Part shown: one piece after another, positions 1 to 8,795 of the stretch | How positions within the stretch are numbered: position 1 is the first letter of the stretch | Layout of the letters: every line of letters begins with the position of its first letter | From: Streptomyces cinerochromogenes | GTDB lineage: Bacteria; Actinomycetota; Actinomycetes; Streptomycetales; Streptomycetaceae | NCBI RefSeq assembly: GCF_014648635.1 | Contig: NZ_BMRM01000024.1 | Span: 58,032 to 122,031, forward strand | Reading direction: 5' to 3' | DNA: 64,000 nt | The notes under the pieces: generated by a model | What the model was told of the DNA's origin: nothing | Databases searched by the model: none | The model's input: only the letters and a program-made list of their open reading frames with translations | Translations under genes and position numbers: made by a program

Positions 1-741
1 ACGAAGATCAAGTCGGTGCGCTCCACGATGTGGACGCTCGGCGTGTTCGTGCTGCTCGTCGTCGGCATCGGCCTGATGGCCGGCGCCCTGGTCGAGGCCA
101 ACTCCGACTCCGCCAGCCTGTCCGGCGAGAACCCGCTGTCCTTCGGCTTCTTCGGCCTGCTGCTCGGCAGCATCTGCATCATCACGCTCGGCGTGCTGAC
201 CACGGCCTCGGAGTACGGCACCGGCATGATCCGTACGACGATGACCGCGTGCCCCAGCCGGGCCCGGGTGCTCGCCGCCAAGTCGATCGTGTTCTTCGCC
301 GTCGCCTTCGCCTTCACCCTGGTGACGTCCGGCTTCGTGGCCATGGTGCAGGCGTCGATGCTGGACGGCACCGGCGCCCGCACGCCCAGCGGCGAGGACT
401 GGCTGAAGGCCACCGTCGGCATCAGCCTCTACATCGCGCTGCTCGGCCTGCTGTCGCTGCTCATCGGCTCGGTCATCCGGCACTCCGCGGGCGCCATCAC
501 CATCATGATCGGCGTGGTGCTCGCCCCGCTGGTGCTGGCCCTCTTCATGGTCTCGGAGTCGCTGAACAAGCTCCGTGAGTGGCTGTTCGAGTACTCGATC
601 CCGAACCAGCTCAGCGTCTTCTACGCCAACTCCCTGACCGAGTCCGGGCCGTCCGGCTGGGACCCGCTGTGGATCATGCTCGGTGTGACGGCGGCGGTGT
701 ACGCGGGCGCGTACGCGCTGCTGCAGAGCCGGGACGTGTAG
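1..741 (+). CDS. ABC-2 type transporter permease (5' end outside window)
   Basis: The frame is open to the left edge, and residues before the first in-window GTG (position 16) read TKIKSVRST, the usual N-terminal motif of Streptomyces ABC-2 permeases, so the true start is upstream. About 245 residues are visible. I count six hydrophobic membrane segments: near the N-terminus, around residues 45-65, 90-110, 135-155, 160-180 and at the C-terminus. The loop RTTMTACPSRARVLAAK between segments 2 and 3 is typical of BcrB-like permeases. It would form the membrane channel of an ABC exporter with an ATPase that should be encoded just upstream. The substrate cannot be told from sequence. Confidence 0.85.
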   Translation, partial: TKIKSVRSTMWTLGVFVLLVVGIGLMAGALVEANSDSASLSGENPLSFGFFGLLLGSICIITLGVLTTASEYGTGMIRTTMTACPSRARVLAAKSIVFFAVAFAFTLVTSGFVAMVQASMLDGTGARTPSGEDWLKATVGISLYIALLGLLSLLIGSVIRHSAGAITIMIGVVLAPLVLALFMVSESLNKLREWLFEYSIPNQLSVFYANSLTESGPSGWDPLWIMLGVTAAVYAGAYALLQSRDV

Positions 742-766
742 CCGTACGACCCGGAGGACCCCGGCT

Positions 767-1099
767 TCAGAACCTCGGCGCGTTACGGGACCGCTGCACC
801 CGCGTGGTGCGGCGGTCCTTCGCGTTCCAGCAGGCCTTGTGCCAGTGCCGGCGCTCGTCGACGCCCGTGTGCTCCGGCCACGCCACCACGTGCGGGACAC
901 CGGACGGGATCAGCTGGTCGCAGCCCGGGCAGCGGTAGGTCTTGCCCTCCGCGCCGGCCCCGGCGACATGCCGCACGCTCCACTCCTCGCCCTGCCAGCT
1001 CTCCGTGGACTGCCAGCCGCCGTACCGGCCGGTGCGGTCGTCCTCGGCGCTCCGGCCCGGTGATCCGGCTGCCTTCGGTCGGTTGCGGCGCGGGGACAC
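767..1099 (-). CDS. Small zinc-finger-like conserved protein
   Basis: A 110-residue basic, hydrophilic protein with no membrane segment or signal peptide. The middle holds a CPGC pair followed by a conserved VVAWPEH stretch and an RHWHKACW motif, giving a Cys2 plus His/Cys arrangement that looks like a compact zinc-binding treble-clef fold. Orthologues in Streptomyces are often labelled ATP/GTP-binding protein, but I see no P-loop here, so I would not use that name. It is convergent with the ABC permease and divergent from the LLM oxidoreductase gene. A role in nucleic-acid binding is possible but is inference only. Confidence 0.75.
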   Translation of the reverse strand: MSPRRNRPKAAGSPGRSAEDDRTGRYGGWQSTESWQGEEWSVRHVAGAGAEGKTYRCPGCDQLIPSGVPHVVAWPEHTGVDERRHWHKACWNAKDRRTTRVQRSRNAPRF

Positions 1100-1333
1100 G
1101 GGACACCTCTCGGGGCTGTACGGGGAGCACGGGCTCCATCCAGCCTACGCGCCGCCGTGCGGGGTACGCGTCGGATACGCGTAAGGAACCAACCCACCCA
1201 AGTCCCCCTCCAGGGAGACCCATTCTGCAGACAATCCGCAAATCCTTCCGGGCAGGCCGTGTCCTGGGCACGTGTCAGACGGTTATGCCGGGTGGGGGAG
1301 CTCCGGGTCGGAGCCAAGGAAGCAGGAAATGCG

Positions 1334-2362
1334 ATGCACGTAGGTAGTTTTGTGCTGGCGGCCCAGTTCCCGGGCCAGGGCCCCGGGGAAGCCCTGCACC
1401 GGGCGGTCCGCTCGGCGGAGGTCGCCGAGCAGTCCGGGCTGGACGCCGTCTGGCTCGCCGAGCACCACTTCGTGCCGTACGGCACATGCCCGTCCGCGGT
1501 GACCCTGGCCGCGCTGCTGCTCGGCCGCACCCGCCGCATCCGGGTCGGTACGGCGGTCAGCGTACTGCCCACGGCCCACCCGGTGGCCCTCGGCGAGCAG
1601 GCCGCGCTGCTCCACATCACCAGCGGCGGCCGGTTCACCCTGGGTGTCGGGCGGGGCGGCCCCTGGGTCGACCTGGAGGTGTTCGGCACGGGCCTGGAGG
1701 CGTACGAACACGGGTTCCCGGAGTCGCTCGATCTGCTGCTGCGCTGGCTCGGCGAGCCGTCGGTGGCGGCCTCCGGAGAGCGGTTCTCCTTCCGCGAGGT
1801 ACCGGTCGTCCCCCGCCCCTCGGAGGCCCTGGCGGAGAGCCCCGGCCCGGAGGTCGTCCTCGCCTGCACCTCACCGGCGAGCGTACGGCTGGCCGCCGAG
1901 CGCGGGCTGCCGATGCTGCTCGGCATGCACGTCGGGGACGAGGAGAAGGCCGAGATGGTCGCCATGTGGCGGCGCTGCGCCCGGGCGGCGGGCCGGCCGG
2001 CCGAGGAGATCGAGGGCGCCGCCCATGTCTCGGCCGGGGTCTGCCAGCTCGCCGACCGGCGCACGGACGCGGTGGAGACACTGACGAAGGCGATGCCGGG
2101 CTGGCTGCGGCAGGGACTCGGGGCCCATGTGACGGTGGACGGACGGGCGCGCTCGATGCGCGACCCGTACGCCTACACCGAACTGCTCTGCGGGCTGCAC
2201 CCGGTGGGCACCCCGCGGCTGGCCGCCGACCGGCTCGCGGCCACCTCGGAGCGCACCGGCATCTCCCGCTTCGCCCTCCTGACGGAGGGCTCGGGCGACC
2301 TCGCGACCACGGAGGAGAACCTGCGGCGCCTGGGCGCCGAGGTGCTGCCCCAGCTGCACTGA
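1334..2362 (+). CDS. LLM-class flavin-dependent monooxygenase-like oxidoreductase
   Basis: Luciferase-like monooxygenase fold protein of 342 residues. Recognisable features are the N-terminal strand MHVGSFVLAAQFPG, the LDAVWLAEHHFVPYGTCPS motif of the bacterial luciferase family, RIRVGTAVSVLP and the glycine-rich GGRFTLGVGRGGPW that contacts the flavin. The family uses reduced FMN or F420 supplied by a separate reductase to oxidise organic substrates; substrate and cofactor are not evident. I chose ATG 1334 because the protein begins there like family members and an AGGAAA lies just upstream; the frame is open further 5' (to 1157), but that extension has no resemblance to the family. It is monocistronic and followed by a hairpin. 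Confidence 0.85.
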   Translation: MHVGSFVLAAQFPGQGPGEALHRAVRSAEVAEQSGLDAVWLAEHHFVPYGTCPSAVTLAALLLGRTRRIRVGTAVSVLPTAHPVALGEQAALLHITSGGRFTLGVGRGGPWVDLEVFGTGLEAYEHGFPESLDLLLRWLGEPSVAASGERFSFREVPVVPRPSEALAESPGPEVVLACTSPASVRLAAERGLPMLLGMHVGDEEKAEMVAMWRRCARAAGRPAEEIEGAAHVSAGVCQLADRRTDAVETLTKAMPGWLRQGLGAHVTVDGRARSMRDPYAYTELLCGLHPVGTPRLAADRLAATSERTGISRFALLTEGSGDLATTEENLRRLGAEVLPQLH

Positions 2363-2374
2363 CCGGCCCGCCGC

Positions 2375-2396
2375 GCAAGCCACCTGGGGGGCTTGC
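2375..2396. terminator. Hairpin after LLM oxidoreductase gene
   Basis: GCAAGCC and GGCTTGC arms (7 bp) enclose a short loop 12 bases after the stop codon of the LLM gene. No T-run follows, as is usual in Streptomyces. It probably ends transcription between two convergent genes. Confidence 0.5.
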
Positions 2397-2476
2397 CGCC
2401 CCGGTCCTGCATGCACCTCCCCCACGGTGGAGCGGCAAGCCGACGTCTGTCCCGTCCCGGCCGTGCCGGAACCGCG

Positions 2477-2869
2477 TCAGCAGTCCCGCAGCTCCGGCGA
2501 CTGGTTCAGCAGCTGGCTGCGCACCGACGTGAAGCGGGCCAGCGTCTCGTCCACCGAGGCGTCCAGCGGGAACACCGCCACGCGGTGGCAGTTCTGGAAG
2601 GCCAGCCGTACACCGAAGTGCCGCTGGAGGGCGCCGCGGATGGCGTCACTCGCGAGCGCACGCAGCAGCTGGCCGCGCGCCTGCTCGTCCGGCGGGGGCG
2701 TCTGGTTGTCGGCGAAGGAGCCGCCGTCCACCTTCAGCTGGGCCACCAGGGAGCTGATCATCTCCCATGCGTAGGGCAGGGAGGTCCGGACGCAGTCGAC
2801 GAAGTCTGCTTCGTCGACCTCGCCTCGCTCGGCCTGTTCGAGTAGGGCCGGTGAGACGTCGAGCGACAT
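2477..2869 (-). CDS. SCO5389-family conserved protein
   Basis: A 130-residue soluble, acidic protein that I recognise as the small actinobacterial family named after S. coelicolor SCO5389. It has no catalytic motif I can name. Visible features are an N-terminal acidic helix (LLEQAERGEVDEADF), a central segment ending in PPPDEQARGQLLRALASD and the C-terminal strand RLAFQNCHRVAVFPLD. The ATG at 2869 is preceded by GAGAGGAGAACCC, a good ribosome binding site. It is divergent from nucS across a 276-base gap, so the two may share regulatory DNA. The function is unknown. Confidence 0.85.
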   Translation of the reverse strand: MSLDVSPALLEQAERGEVDEADFVDCVRTSLPYAWEMISSLVAQLKVDGGSFADNQTPPPDEQARGQLLRALASDAIRGALQRHFGVRLAFQNCHRVAVFPLDASVDETLARFTSVRSQLLNQSPELRDC

Positions 2870-3145
2870 GGGTTCTCCTCTCGCACCCCCGAGGCACAGG
2901 GGTTGCCGGACAGGTCAGGGAGTTCGCGATTTCGAACACGCTCGGTACAGGGGCCGCAACCTCCCGTTCCCTACGGTAGGCAACGGTCGGTGACCACACC
3001 AGCAGAATGCGTATATGGAACGGTCCCGTTACGCCCACAATCGGCCAGGGATGAACAAGAGTTTCAAGGGACAAATGGGGCGATCCACAGGGAGCGGGGC
3101 GGGCGGATCGCGAGCACCGGGGGGTGTCGAGTAGCGTTGCCGACC

Positions 3146-3817
3146 ATGCGTCTCGTCATTGCCCGCTGCTCGGTCGACTACGCCGGCCGGCTCACCGCCC
3201 ACCTGCCCTCGGCGCCGCGACTGATCCTGGTCAAGGCGGACGGCAGCGTCTCCATCCACGCCGACGACCGGGCCTACAAGCCGCTCAACTGGATGTCGCC
3301 GCCCTGCACGCTGAAGGAGGGGACGGGCGAGGACGAGGGGGTCTGGACCGTCGTCAACAAAGCGGGCGAGAAACTGATCATCACGATGGAGGAGATCCTC
3401 CACGACTCCTCGCACGAACTGGGTGTGGACCCGGGTCTGATCAAGGACGGCGTGGAAGCACACCTCCAGGAGCTCCTCGCCGACCGCATCGAGACCCTGG
3501 GCGAGGGGTACACCCTCATCCGCCGCGAGTACATGACCGCGATCGGCCCCGTGGACATCCTCTGCCGGGACGCCGAGGGCCGGACGGTGGCGGTGGAGAT
3601 CAAGCGCCGGGGCGAGATCGACGGCGTCGAGCAGCTCACGCGCTACCTCGAACTGCTGAACCGCGACCCCCATCTGGCGCCGGTCCGCGGCATCTTCGCC
3701 GCCCAGGAGATCAAGCCCCAGGCGCGCGTCCTCGCCACCGACCGCGGCATCAACTGCCAGATCCTGGACTACGACGCCCTGCGCGGCATCGAGGACGACA
3801 AGCTCCGCCTGTTCTAG
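3146..3817 (+). CDS. nucS: Mismatch-specific endonuclease NucS/EndoMS
   Basis: NucS is the actinobacterial/archaeal endonuclease that cleaves both strands at certain mismatches and replaces MutS/MutL repair in these bacteria. This protein has 223 residues, the usual length. The N-terminal half is the dimerising and DNA-binding domain; the C-terminal half is a RecB-like PD-(D/E)XK nuclease with D137 (in GPVDIL), E151 and K153 (in VEIKRRG), followed by the conserved QLTRYLELL helix. It ends in the short basic/hydrophobic tail DDKLRLF, which in the family contacts the sliding clamp. The ATG at 3146 was chosen from family start MRLVIARCSVDY; the longer upstream open frame is not conserved sequence. 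Confidence 0.95.
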   Translation: MRLVIARCSVDYAGRLTAHLPSAPRLILVKADGSVSIHADDRAYKPLNWMSPPCTLKEGTGEDEGVWTVVNKAGEKLIITMEEILHDSSHELGVDPGLIKDGVEAHLQELLADRIETLGEGYTLIRREYMTAIGPVDILCRDAEGRTVAVEIKRRGEIDGVEQLTRYLELLNRDPHLAPVRGIFAAQEIKPQARVLATDRGINCQILDYDALRGIEDDKLRLF

Positions 3818-3869
3818 CCGACGGGCCCGGGCCGGACCGGCGGTGCCGAACCGGCCCGGGGCCCGTCGG
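3818..3869. terminator. Bidirectional terminator between nucS and the ATP-binding gene
   Basis: An 18-19 base inverted repeat (arms 3818-3835 and 3851-3869, GC-rich) separated by about 15 bases begins directly at the nucS stop codon and lies just beyond the stop of the convergent gene. It can serve both. Confidence 0.85.
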
Positions 3870-3881
3870 CACCGCCGCACA

Positions 3882-6470
3882 TCACGCCGACGCGCTGCTC
3901 GACGTCCCCCCGGCGGAGCCGCCGTTCGTGGTGCCGGTCGTCGTGCCGTCGGTGGTACCGCCGGTGGTTCCGCCGGACGTGCCGCCGCTCGTACCGCCGC
4001 TCGTGCCGCCGCTCGTACCGCCGGTCGCGCCTCCGCTCGTGGTGCTGCCCGTGGTGCTGCCCGTGGAGCCGCCGGTCGTCGAGCCGTCCGTGGAGCCGCC
4101 GGTGGTGGTGCTCCCGGTGGAGCCCCCCGTCGTACCGCCCGTGCCGCCGCTCGTCGAGCCGCCGGTGGTGGAACCACCGGTGGTGGAGCCGCCGGTGGTG
4201 CTGCCTCCGGTCGAGCCCCCCGTCGTACCGCCCGTGCCGCCGCTCGTCGAGCCGCCCGGTGTCGGGGACTTCGACGGGGAGCCGGAGGGGCCGGCGGGGT
4301 CGGAGGGCTTGACGCTCTCCGACGGGCGGGAGGGGGCGGCGGGCGGTACCGGGTCGTCCGCCGTGCCGTACCTGCCGTCGGGGCCCGGCGAGGTGGGACG
4401 GCCGCCGGCCGATCCGGTGTCACCGGTGTCGGCCGGGTCCGAGGCCGGACCGCCGTCCTCCAGACCCTGGGTCGCCGACGGGTTCACCTCCACCTTGCCC
4501 GCCGGGTTGCGGTCGCCGTCCGGGTCGGAGGTCATGCCGAGCGTGACGACCGTGCCGAGCACCGCGGCGAGCAGCGCCCCGGAACCGGCCGCCACCAGGT
4601 TGCGCCGGGCCACCCGCCGGATGCCGGCGCCGCGCCCCGCCGGCCGCGGAAGCTGCCGCGTGACCAGCGTGCCCTCGTACGGCTCCGGCGCCGGCGCCGG
4701 GCGCGGCGCCGGATCCTCGTGCCGTGCCTCCCCCGGCACCGGCAGCCCCGGCGCCTCGCCCGCCCGGTCGGCGAGCAGGGCCAGCGCGCGGCGGCCGGCG
4801 ACCGCACCGCGCTTGTCGGCGAGGGCACCGCGCAGCCCGCCCGAGGCCTCCAGTTCGGCACGGGCCCGGTCGAGCTGTCCGGTGCAGAGCGCGAGTATCC
4901 CCAGCTCGTGATGGAAATAGGCTTGTTCAGGCACATCGCCGGCCAGCCGCGAGGCTTCCGCACCGTACCGAAGGGCCCGTTCCCAGGCGCTCCAGTGGAG
5001 TCCCGCGGCGAAGGCGGGCGCGGCCGTGCGGGCGAGCCGTACGGCGCTGCTCTCCTCGCCGTCGGCGGCCGGGGCCGTCCGCGGCACGACGGCGCCGAGC
5101 GCGGCCAGGACCGCGTCGGCCTCCGCGCACACCCGCTCGGGGGTGACCGAGGGATGGCCGGCCCACCAGGCGTAGTGCTGGGCGGCGGTGCGGGCGTGGT
5201 CGTCGGCGTCGTCGGCGTATCCGGCCGCCTCCAGCTGGGTCTGCACCCCGGCCGCGAGCCGGTAGCGGGAGCCGACCGGGGAGACCAGGCCGCAGCCGGC
5301 CAGCTCGCCGAGGGCGGCGTCCGCGTGGGTGTCGCCGACCAGTGCGGGCAGGTGCGCCTGGTGGGGCAGCTCGCCGCCGAGGGCGACCGCGAAGCGGAGG
5401 GCGGCCCGGGCGGAGGCGCCGAGCCGGGAGGCGAGCAGCGGCGCGGGGGCCGCGGCCTCGCCGAGGGAGGGCAGCGGAACGTCGTCCGCCGGCTCCGCGG
5501 GCGGGTCCGCCGGCCGGCGTACGTCCTCGAAGACGCCGTACTCGTCCACCGCGCCCGTGCTGGCCCGCAGTTCGTCGCGCTGCCGGAGCAGGGCGCCGGC
5601 CTGGACGAACCGCAGGGGCAGTCCCTCGGACTCGAACCAGAGGTCGCCGGCCCAGTTGGCCTCCTCCTCGGTGAGCACCCGGCCGACGGTGCGCTCGAGG
5701 ATCTCCACGCCGGCGTTGCGGTCGAGGCCGGCCAGGAAGACCTCCTCCACCTCGGCCGCGGCGGAGGGCGCGGGCACGTCGGGGGTGGCGGCGAACAGGA
5801 ACGCGCACTCGGGGGTGGCGTCGCGCAGTTCGTCCAGGGCGGCGCCGCCGAACTCCAGGTCGTCCAGGACGACGACCGCGCCGATCTCCCGGACCGAGGC
5901 GAGCAGTTCGTCCCGGTCGGGGCGGTGGTGGGGGGCGTCGTGGACGGCGTGGAACAGGTCGTGCAGGAGGTCGCCGGCCGTGCGGTGGTGGCCGCTGAGG
6001 CGGACCACGCCGTCGGGGGCGAGGTCCAGGCAGTCCTCGGCGACCAGGTCGAGCAGGGCGGTACGGCCGGAGCCCGCGGGGCCGGTGAGGCGGACCGAGC
6101 GGCCCTGGGCGAGGAGGCGGACCAGGCGTTCGCGTTCGTCCTGGCGTTCCAGCAGGGACAGTGCCGGCCGGGCGGGGCCGGGCGGCACGGGCGGCCGGGC
6201 GGCGCGTTCGGCCTCGGCGCGCTCGGCGGGGGTGCGCTTGCGGGGCCTGCCGGGGCGCTCGGCCGGCGGGCAGGGTTCTATCTCGCTGCCGTCGACGGGG
6301 TTGACGGTCAGCTGGAGGTCGCCCACGACGAGCTGGGCCATGCGGGCGGGCGCTGCCGTGCCCGGGGCGAAGTCGGAGGTGAGGGAGTCCCGGGGCGGGC
6401 GGCGGCCGTGCGCCGTGCCGTGTTCCTCGGGTCCCGTGTGGATCGGGTCGATCGGCTCGATCGGGTCCAT
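3882..6470 (-). CDS. P-loop ATP-binding protein with membrane anchor and Gly/Ser/Thr-rich C-terminal tail
   Basis: An 862-residue protein if started at ATG 6470 (start MDPIEPIDPIH, preceded by a G-rich binding site); an upstream in-frame extension to 6656 is not convincing. The first ~600 residues form a STAND/AAA-like region: a Walker A GPAGSGRT after a basic stretch, a Walker B VVVLDDLEF, then helical repeats like TPR-type modules. A single hydrophobic segment near residues 622-645 is followed by ~215 residues that are first Pro/Ser-rich, then almost pure Gly/Ser/Thr repeats. The topology would put the ATPase inside and the tail outside. It sits upstream of nothing obvious on its strand; the STAS gene behind it may be related in signalling. 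The function is unknown. Confidence 0.8.
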   Translation of the reverse strand: MDPIEPIDPIHTGPEEHGTAHGRRPPRDSLTSDFAPGTAAPARMAQLVVGDLQLTVNPVDGSEIEPCPPAERPGRPRKRTPAERAEAERAARPPVPPGPARPALSLLERQDERERLVRLLAQGRSVRLTGPAGSGRTALLDLVAEDCLDLAPDGVVRLSGHHRTAGDLLHDLFHAVHDAPHHRPDRDELLASVREIGAVVVLDDLEFGGAALDELRDATPECAFLFAATPDVPAPSAAAEVEEVFLAGLDRNAGVEILERTVGRVLTEEEANWAGDLWFESEGLPLRFVQAGALLRQRDELRASTGAVDEYGVFEDVRRPADPPAEPADDVPLPSLGEAAAPAPLLASRLGASARAALRFAVALGGELPHQAHLPALVGDTHADAALGELAGCGLVSPVGSRYRLAAGVQTQLEAAGYADDADDHARTAAQHYAWWAGHPSVTPERVCAEADAVLAALGAVVPRTAPAADGEESSAVRLARTAAPAFAAGLHWSAWERALRYGAEASRLAGDVPEQAYFHHELGILALCTGQLDRARAELEASGGLRGALADKRGAVAGRRALALLADRAGEAPGLPVPGEARHEDPAPRPAPAPEPYEGTLVTRQLPRPAGRGAGIRRVARRNLVAAGSGALLAAVLGTVVTLGMTSDPDGDRNPAGKVEVNPSATQGLEDGGPASDPADTGDTGSAGGRPTSPGPDGRYGTADDPVPPAAPSRPSESVKPSDPAGPSGSPSKSPTPGGSTSGGTGGTTGGSTGGSTTGGSTTGGSTTGGSTSGGTGGTTGGSTGSTTTGGSTDGSTTGGSTGSTTGSTTSGGATGGTSGGTSGGTSGGTSGGTTGGTTDGTTTGTTNGGSAGGTSSSASA
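3897..4255. repeat. Degenerate trinucleotide-pattern repeats encoding a Gly/Ser/Thr tail
   Basis: On the minus strand this stretch encodes repeated GGST, GGTSGGTS and GSTTGG units at the C-terminus of the ATP-binding protein. Two near-identical blocks of about 75 bases (around 4125-4165 and 4205-4250) point to internal duplication. Confidence 0.8.
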
Positions 6471-6699
6471 GGGTTCAAGCCCCCCAAAAGCGTCGTGTGC
6501 CCGTGTTCCGGCCCCTCCCGGCCTTGTCGCACACCGCGCTGTCGCTTCTGGTCCGGGCCCGCCGGGTCGAGGGTTGCGAGGCAGCGGGCGACCGCACCCT
6601 AAACCGTGGCTCAGTATCTCCGACAGGGCGGGGTGCCGTACGGTCCGAGACGTCACGGTCTCGTGAGGATTGCGCCCGGTCCCGCCCGGCAGGGGTGCC

Positions 6700-7023
6700 T
6701 CACACCCGGGGCAGCGACTCCACCCCGATGCCGCCCTCGATGGCGAGGATGCGGTGCAGCCGGGTGGCGACCAGCAGGCGCTGCATCTGCGGGGGGACTC
6801 CCCGCAGCACCAGGCGGCGCCCGCAGCGGCCGGCCCGCCGGTGGGCGCCCATGATCACCCCGAGTCCGGTGGCGTCCCAGGAGTCCAGTTCGGACAGGTC
6901 GAGCACCAGGTCGCCGACTCCGGTGTCGACGGCCGAGTGGAGGACCGTACGGGCGTCCGCCGCGCTGCGGACGTCGAGGCGGCCCCCGACGACCAGCTCG
7001 GCGTGGTCGCCCCTGATGTGCAT
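6700..7023 (-). CDS. STAS-domain anti-sigma factor antagonist
   Basis: A 107-residue single STAS domain like SpoIIAA/BldG proteins, which free a sigma factor by binding its anti-sigma kinase when dephosphorylated. The core shows GDLVLDLSELDSWDATGLGVIMGAH: the phosphorylatable Ser of SpoIIAA (DSSG) corresponds here to Thr52 in DATG. The start at ATG 7023 is supported by GGGGAGCGC directly upstream and by the family N-terminus; the longer open frame to 7224 is rejected. No anti-sigma kinase gene is adjacent, so its partner must be elsewhere. The P-loop gene lies downstream on the same strand after a 229-base gap. Confidence 0.88.
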   Translation of the reverse strand: MHIRGDHAELVVGGRLDVRSAADARTVLHSAVDTGVGDLVLDLSELDSWDATGLGVIMGAHRRAGRCGRRLVLRGVPPQMQRLLVATRLHRILAIEGGIGVESLPRV

Positions 7024-7131
7024 ATGCGCTCCCCGTTGAGTGCGGTTGGCGTCTCGGTGACGGTGCTGTGCAACGTCTGACTGTGCGGGTGGCGGTCCGG
7101 TTGCTGCTTGTAAGCGAACCGATACCGAATT

Positions 7132-7159
7132 CACCCCCGGGAGTGATACTCCCGGGGTG
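7132..7159. terminator. Hairpin downstream of the hydroxyacyl-CoA dehydrogenase gene
   Basis: Arms CACCCCCGGGAGT (7132-7144) and ACTCCCGGGGTG (7148-7159) form a 12-bp stem with one bulge and a 3-base loop, 21 bases past the stop of the minus-strand gene. It is a probable factor-independent terminator. Confidence 0.7.
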
Positions 7160-7180
7160 TGCGTGCCTGGAGAGGGTGAC

Positions 7181-8029
7181 TCAGTACGTGTAGAAGCCCT
7201 GCCCGCTCTTGCGGCCGATGTCACCGGCGTCCACCATCCGGCGCATCAGCTCCGGCGGGGCGAACTTCTCGTCCTGGGACTCGGTGTAGATGTTGCTCGT
7301 GGCGTGCAGCAGGATGTCCACGCCGGTCAGGTCGGCGGTGGCGAGCGGGCCCATGGCGTGGCCGAAGCCCAGCTTGCAGGCGAGGTCGATGTCCTCGGCG
7401 GTCGCCACTCCGGACTCGTAGAGCTTGGTCGCCTCGACCACGAGGGCGGAGATGAGCCGGGTGGTGACGAAGCCGGCGACGTCACGGTTGACGACGATGC
7501 AGGTCTTGCCGACGGACTCGGCGAACTCCCGGGCGGTGGCGAGGGCTTCGTCGCTGGTCTTGTAACCGCGGACCAGCTCGACGAGCTGCATCATCGGCAC
7601 CGGCGAGAAGAAGTGCACGCCGACGACACGCTCGGGGCGCTCGGTGGCGGCCGCGATCTTGGTGATCGGGATGGCGGAGGTGTTGGAGGCGAGCACGGTG
7701 TCCTCGCGCACGAGCTTGTCGAGCGCGCGGAAGATCTCGTGCTTGACCTCCAGCTTCTCGAAGACCGCCTCCACCACGATGTCCGCGTCGGCGGCGGCGT
7801 CCAGGTCGGTGGTCGCCGTGATGCGCGCGAGCGCGGCCTCCGCGTCCTCGGCCGCCAGCTTGCCCTTGCCGACGAACTTGTCGTACGAGGCCTTGATGCC
7901 GTCGGTGCCGCGCTTCAGTGCCTCGTCGGTGACGTCCCGCAGGACGACGTCCCAGCCCGCCTGCGCGGCGACCTGAGCGATACCGGATCCCATGAGACCG
8001 GCCCCGATGACGGCGAGCTTCCGTGCCAC
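7181..8029 (-). CDS. 3-hydroxybutyryl-CoA / 3-hydroxyacyl-CoA dehydrogenase
   Basis: NAD(P)-dependent oxidation of (S)-3-hydroxyacyl-CoA to 3-oxoacyl-CoA, in fatty-acid or polyhydroxybutyrate metabolism and precursor supply. The protein has 282 residues, the normal length for the single-function enzyme. The Rossmann fingerprint GAGLMGSG is at residues 9-16; the catalytic region has GVHFFSPVPMMQLVELV and VVNRDVAGFVTTRLI, and the C-terminal domain carries the family motif DLACKLGFGHAMGPLATADLTG followed by GRKSGQGFYTY. It is a monocistronic unit with a terminator hairpin. The identity is firm; the exact substrate chain length is not. Confidence 0.95.
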   Translation of the reverse strand: MARKLAVIGAGLMGSGIAQVAAQAGWDVVLRDVTDEALKRGTDGIKASYDKFVGKGKLAAEDAEAALARITATTDLDAAADADIVVEAVFEKLEVKHEIFRALDKLVREDTVLASNTSAIPITKIAAATERPERVVGVHFFSPVPMMQLVELVRGYKTSDEALATAREFAESVGKTCIVVNRDVAGFVTTRLISALVVEATKLYESGVATAEDIDLACKLGFGHAMGPLATADLTGVDILLHATSNIYTESQDEKFAPPELMRRMVDAGDIGRKSGQGFYTY

Positions 8030-8153
8030 TCCGACTCCCTATGAACGCGGTGAAAGGTCTGCCTCTCGGCGGACCATAGCGCTCCGGCGCCGCTGTGTGA
8101 CCGGTAAGTAACGCGCGTCACGTCTCATTTGACGGACATCACACCGGCTGGGG

Positions 8154-8795
8154 TCACGCCGCGCCTCGGACGGCGTAGTTGAGCACCTTTTCGCTCAACA
8201 GGTCCTCGATGTCGTCCAGGAGGACGAGGGCTTCTCGTGACACTTCGGCCGGTTTGCGCCCGGCGAGCATCTCACGGCCGATGGTGACGAAGACGGCCTG
8301 GTGGACCCAGCAGATCTGACCGGCCATCAGGTCGGGCAGCGGATCGCCGTCGGCCGCGCCGGTCTCCTCGCGCAGGGCCGCCTCCAGGGTGTCGTGGATC
8401 TCCTGCTGGAGGCTCCACAGCCGGGAGCGCAGCGCCGGCGCCTCGTGGATGACCCGCATGAAGCGGTCGTAGCCCTCGAACAGGCCGACACGGGGCGAGA
8501 CGGCCTCGACCTCGGCGCGCAGTTCGCGCAGGACGGCGCGCGCGGCGGACTCCCCCGCGTCCCGGCCCCGGACCCACCGGGCGAGCCGGTCGGCCACGCC
8601 GGCCGAGCGGTCGAAGAAGAGGTCCTCCTTGGCGGGGAAGTAGTTGTAGACGGTGTTGACCGAGACGTTCGCCGCCTCGGCGATCTCCGCGACCGTCACC
8701 GCCTCGAAGCCGCGCTCCAGGAACAGTCCCGTGGCGACATCGGAGATGTACTGCCGGGTCTGCCTCTTCTTCCGCTCCCTGAGCCCCTCAGCCAT
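8154..8795 (-). CDS. TetR-family transcriptional regulator
   Basis: A 213-residue repressor with an N-terminal TetR helix-turn-helix: RQYISDVATGLFLERGFEAVTVAEIAEAA, then NVSVNTVYNYF, which is the recognition helix. The C-terminal domain binds an unknown ligand. It is transcribed away from an ABC exporter pair with only 79 bases between the start codons, the classic arrangement of a local repressor of an efflux pump, so it probably controls both itself and the exporter. That assignment is inferred from position. Confidence 0.92.
   Translation of the reverse strand: MAEGLRERKKRQTRQYISDVATGLFLERGFEAVTVAEIAEAANVSVNTVYNYFPAKEDLFFDRSAGVADRLARWVRGRDAGESAARAVLRELRAEVEAVSPRVGLFEGYDRFMRVIHEAPALRSRLWSLQQEIHDTLEAALREETGAADGDPLPDLMAGQICWVHQAVFVTIGREMLAGRKPAEVSREALVLLDDIEDLLSEKVLNYAVRGAA

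Noticed and set aside
3843..6602. 919-codon plus-strand frame
   Set aside because: Antisense shadow of the ATP-binding protein, composed of Arg/Gly/Ala-rich sequence without any domain.
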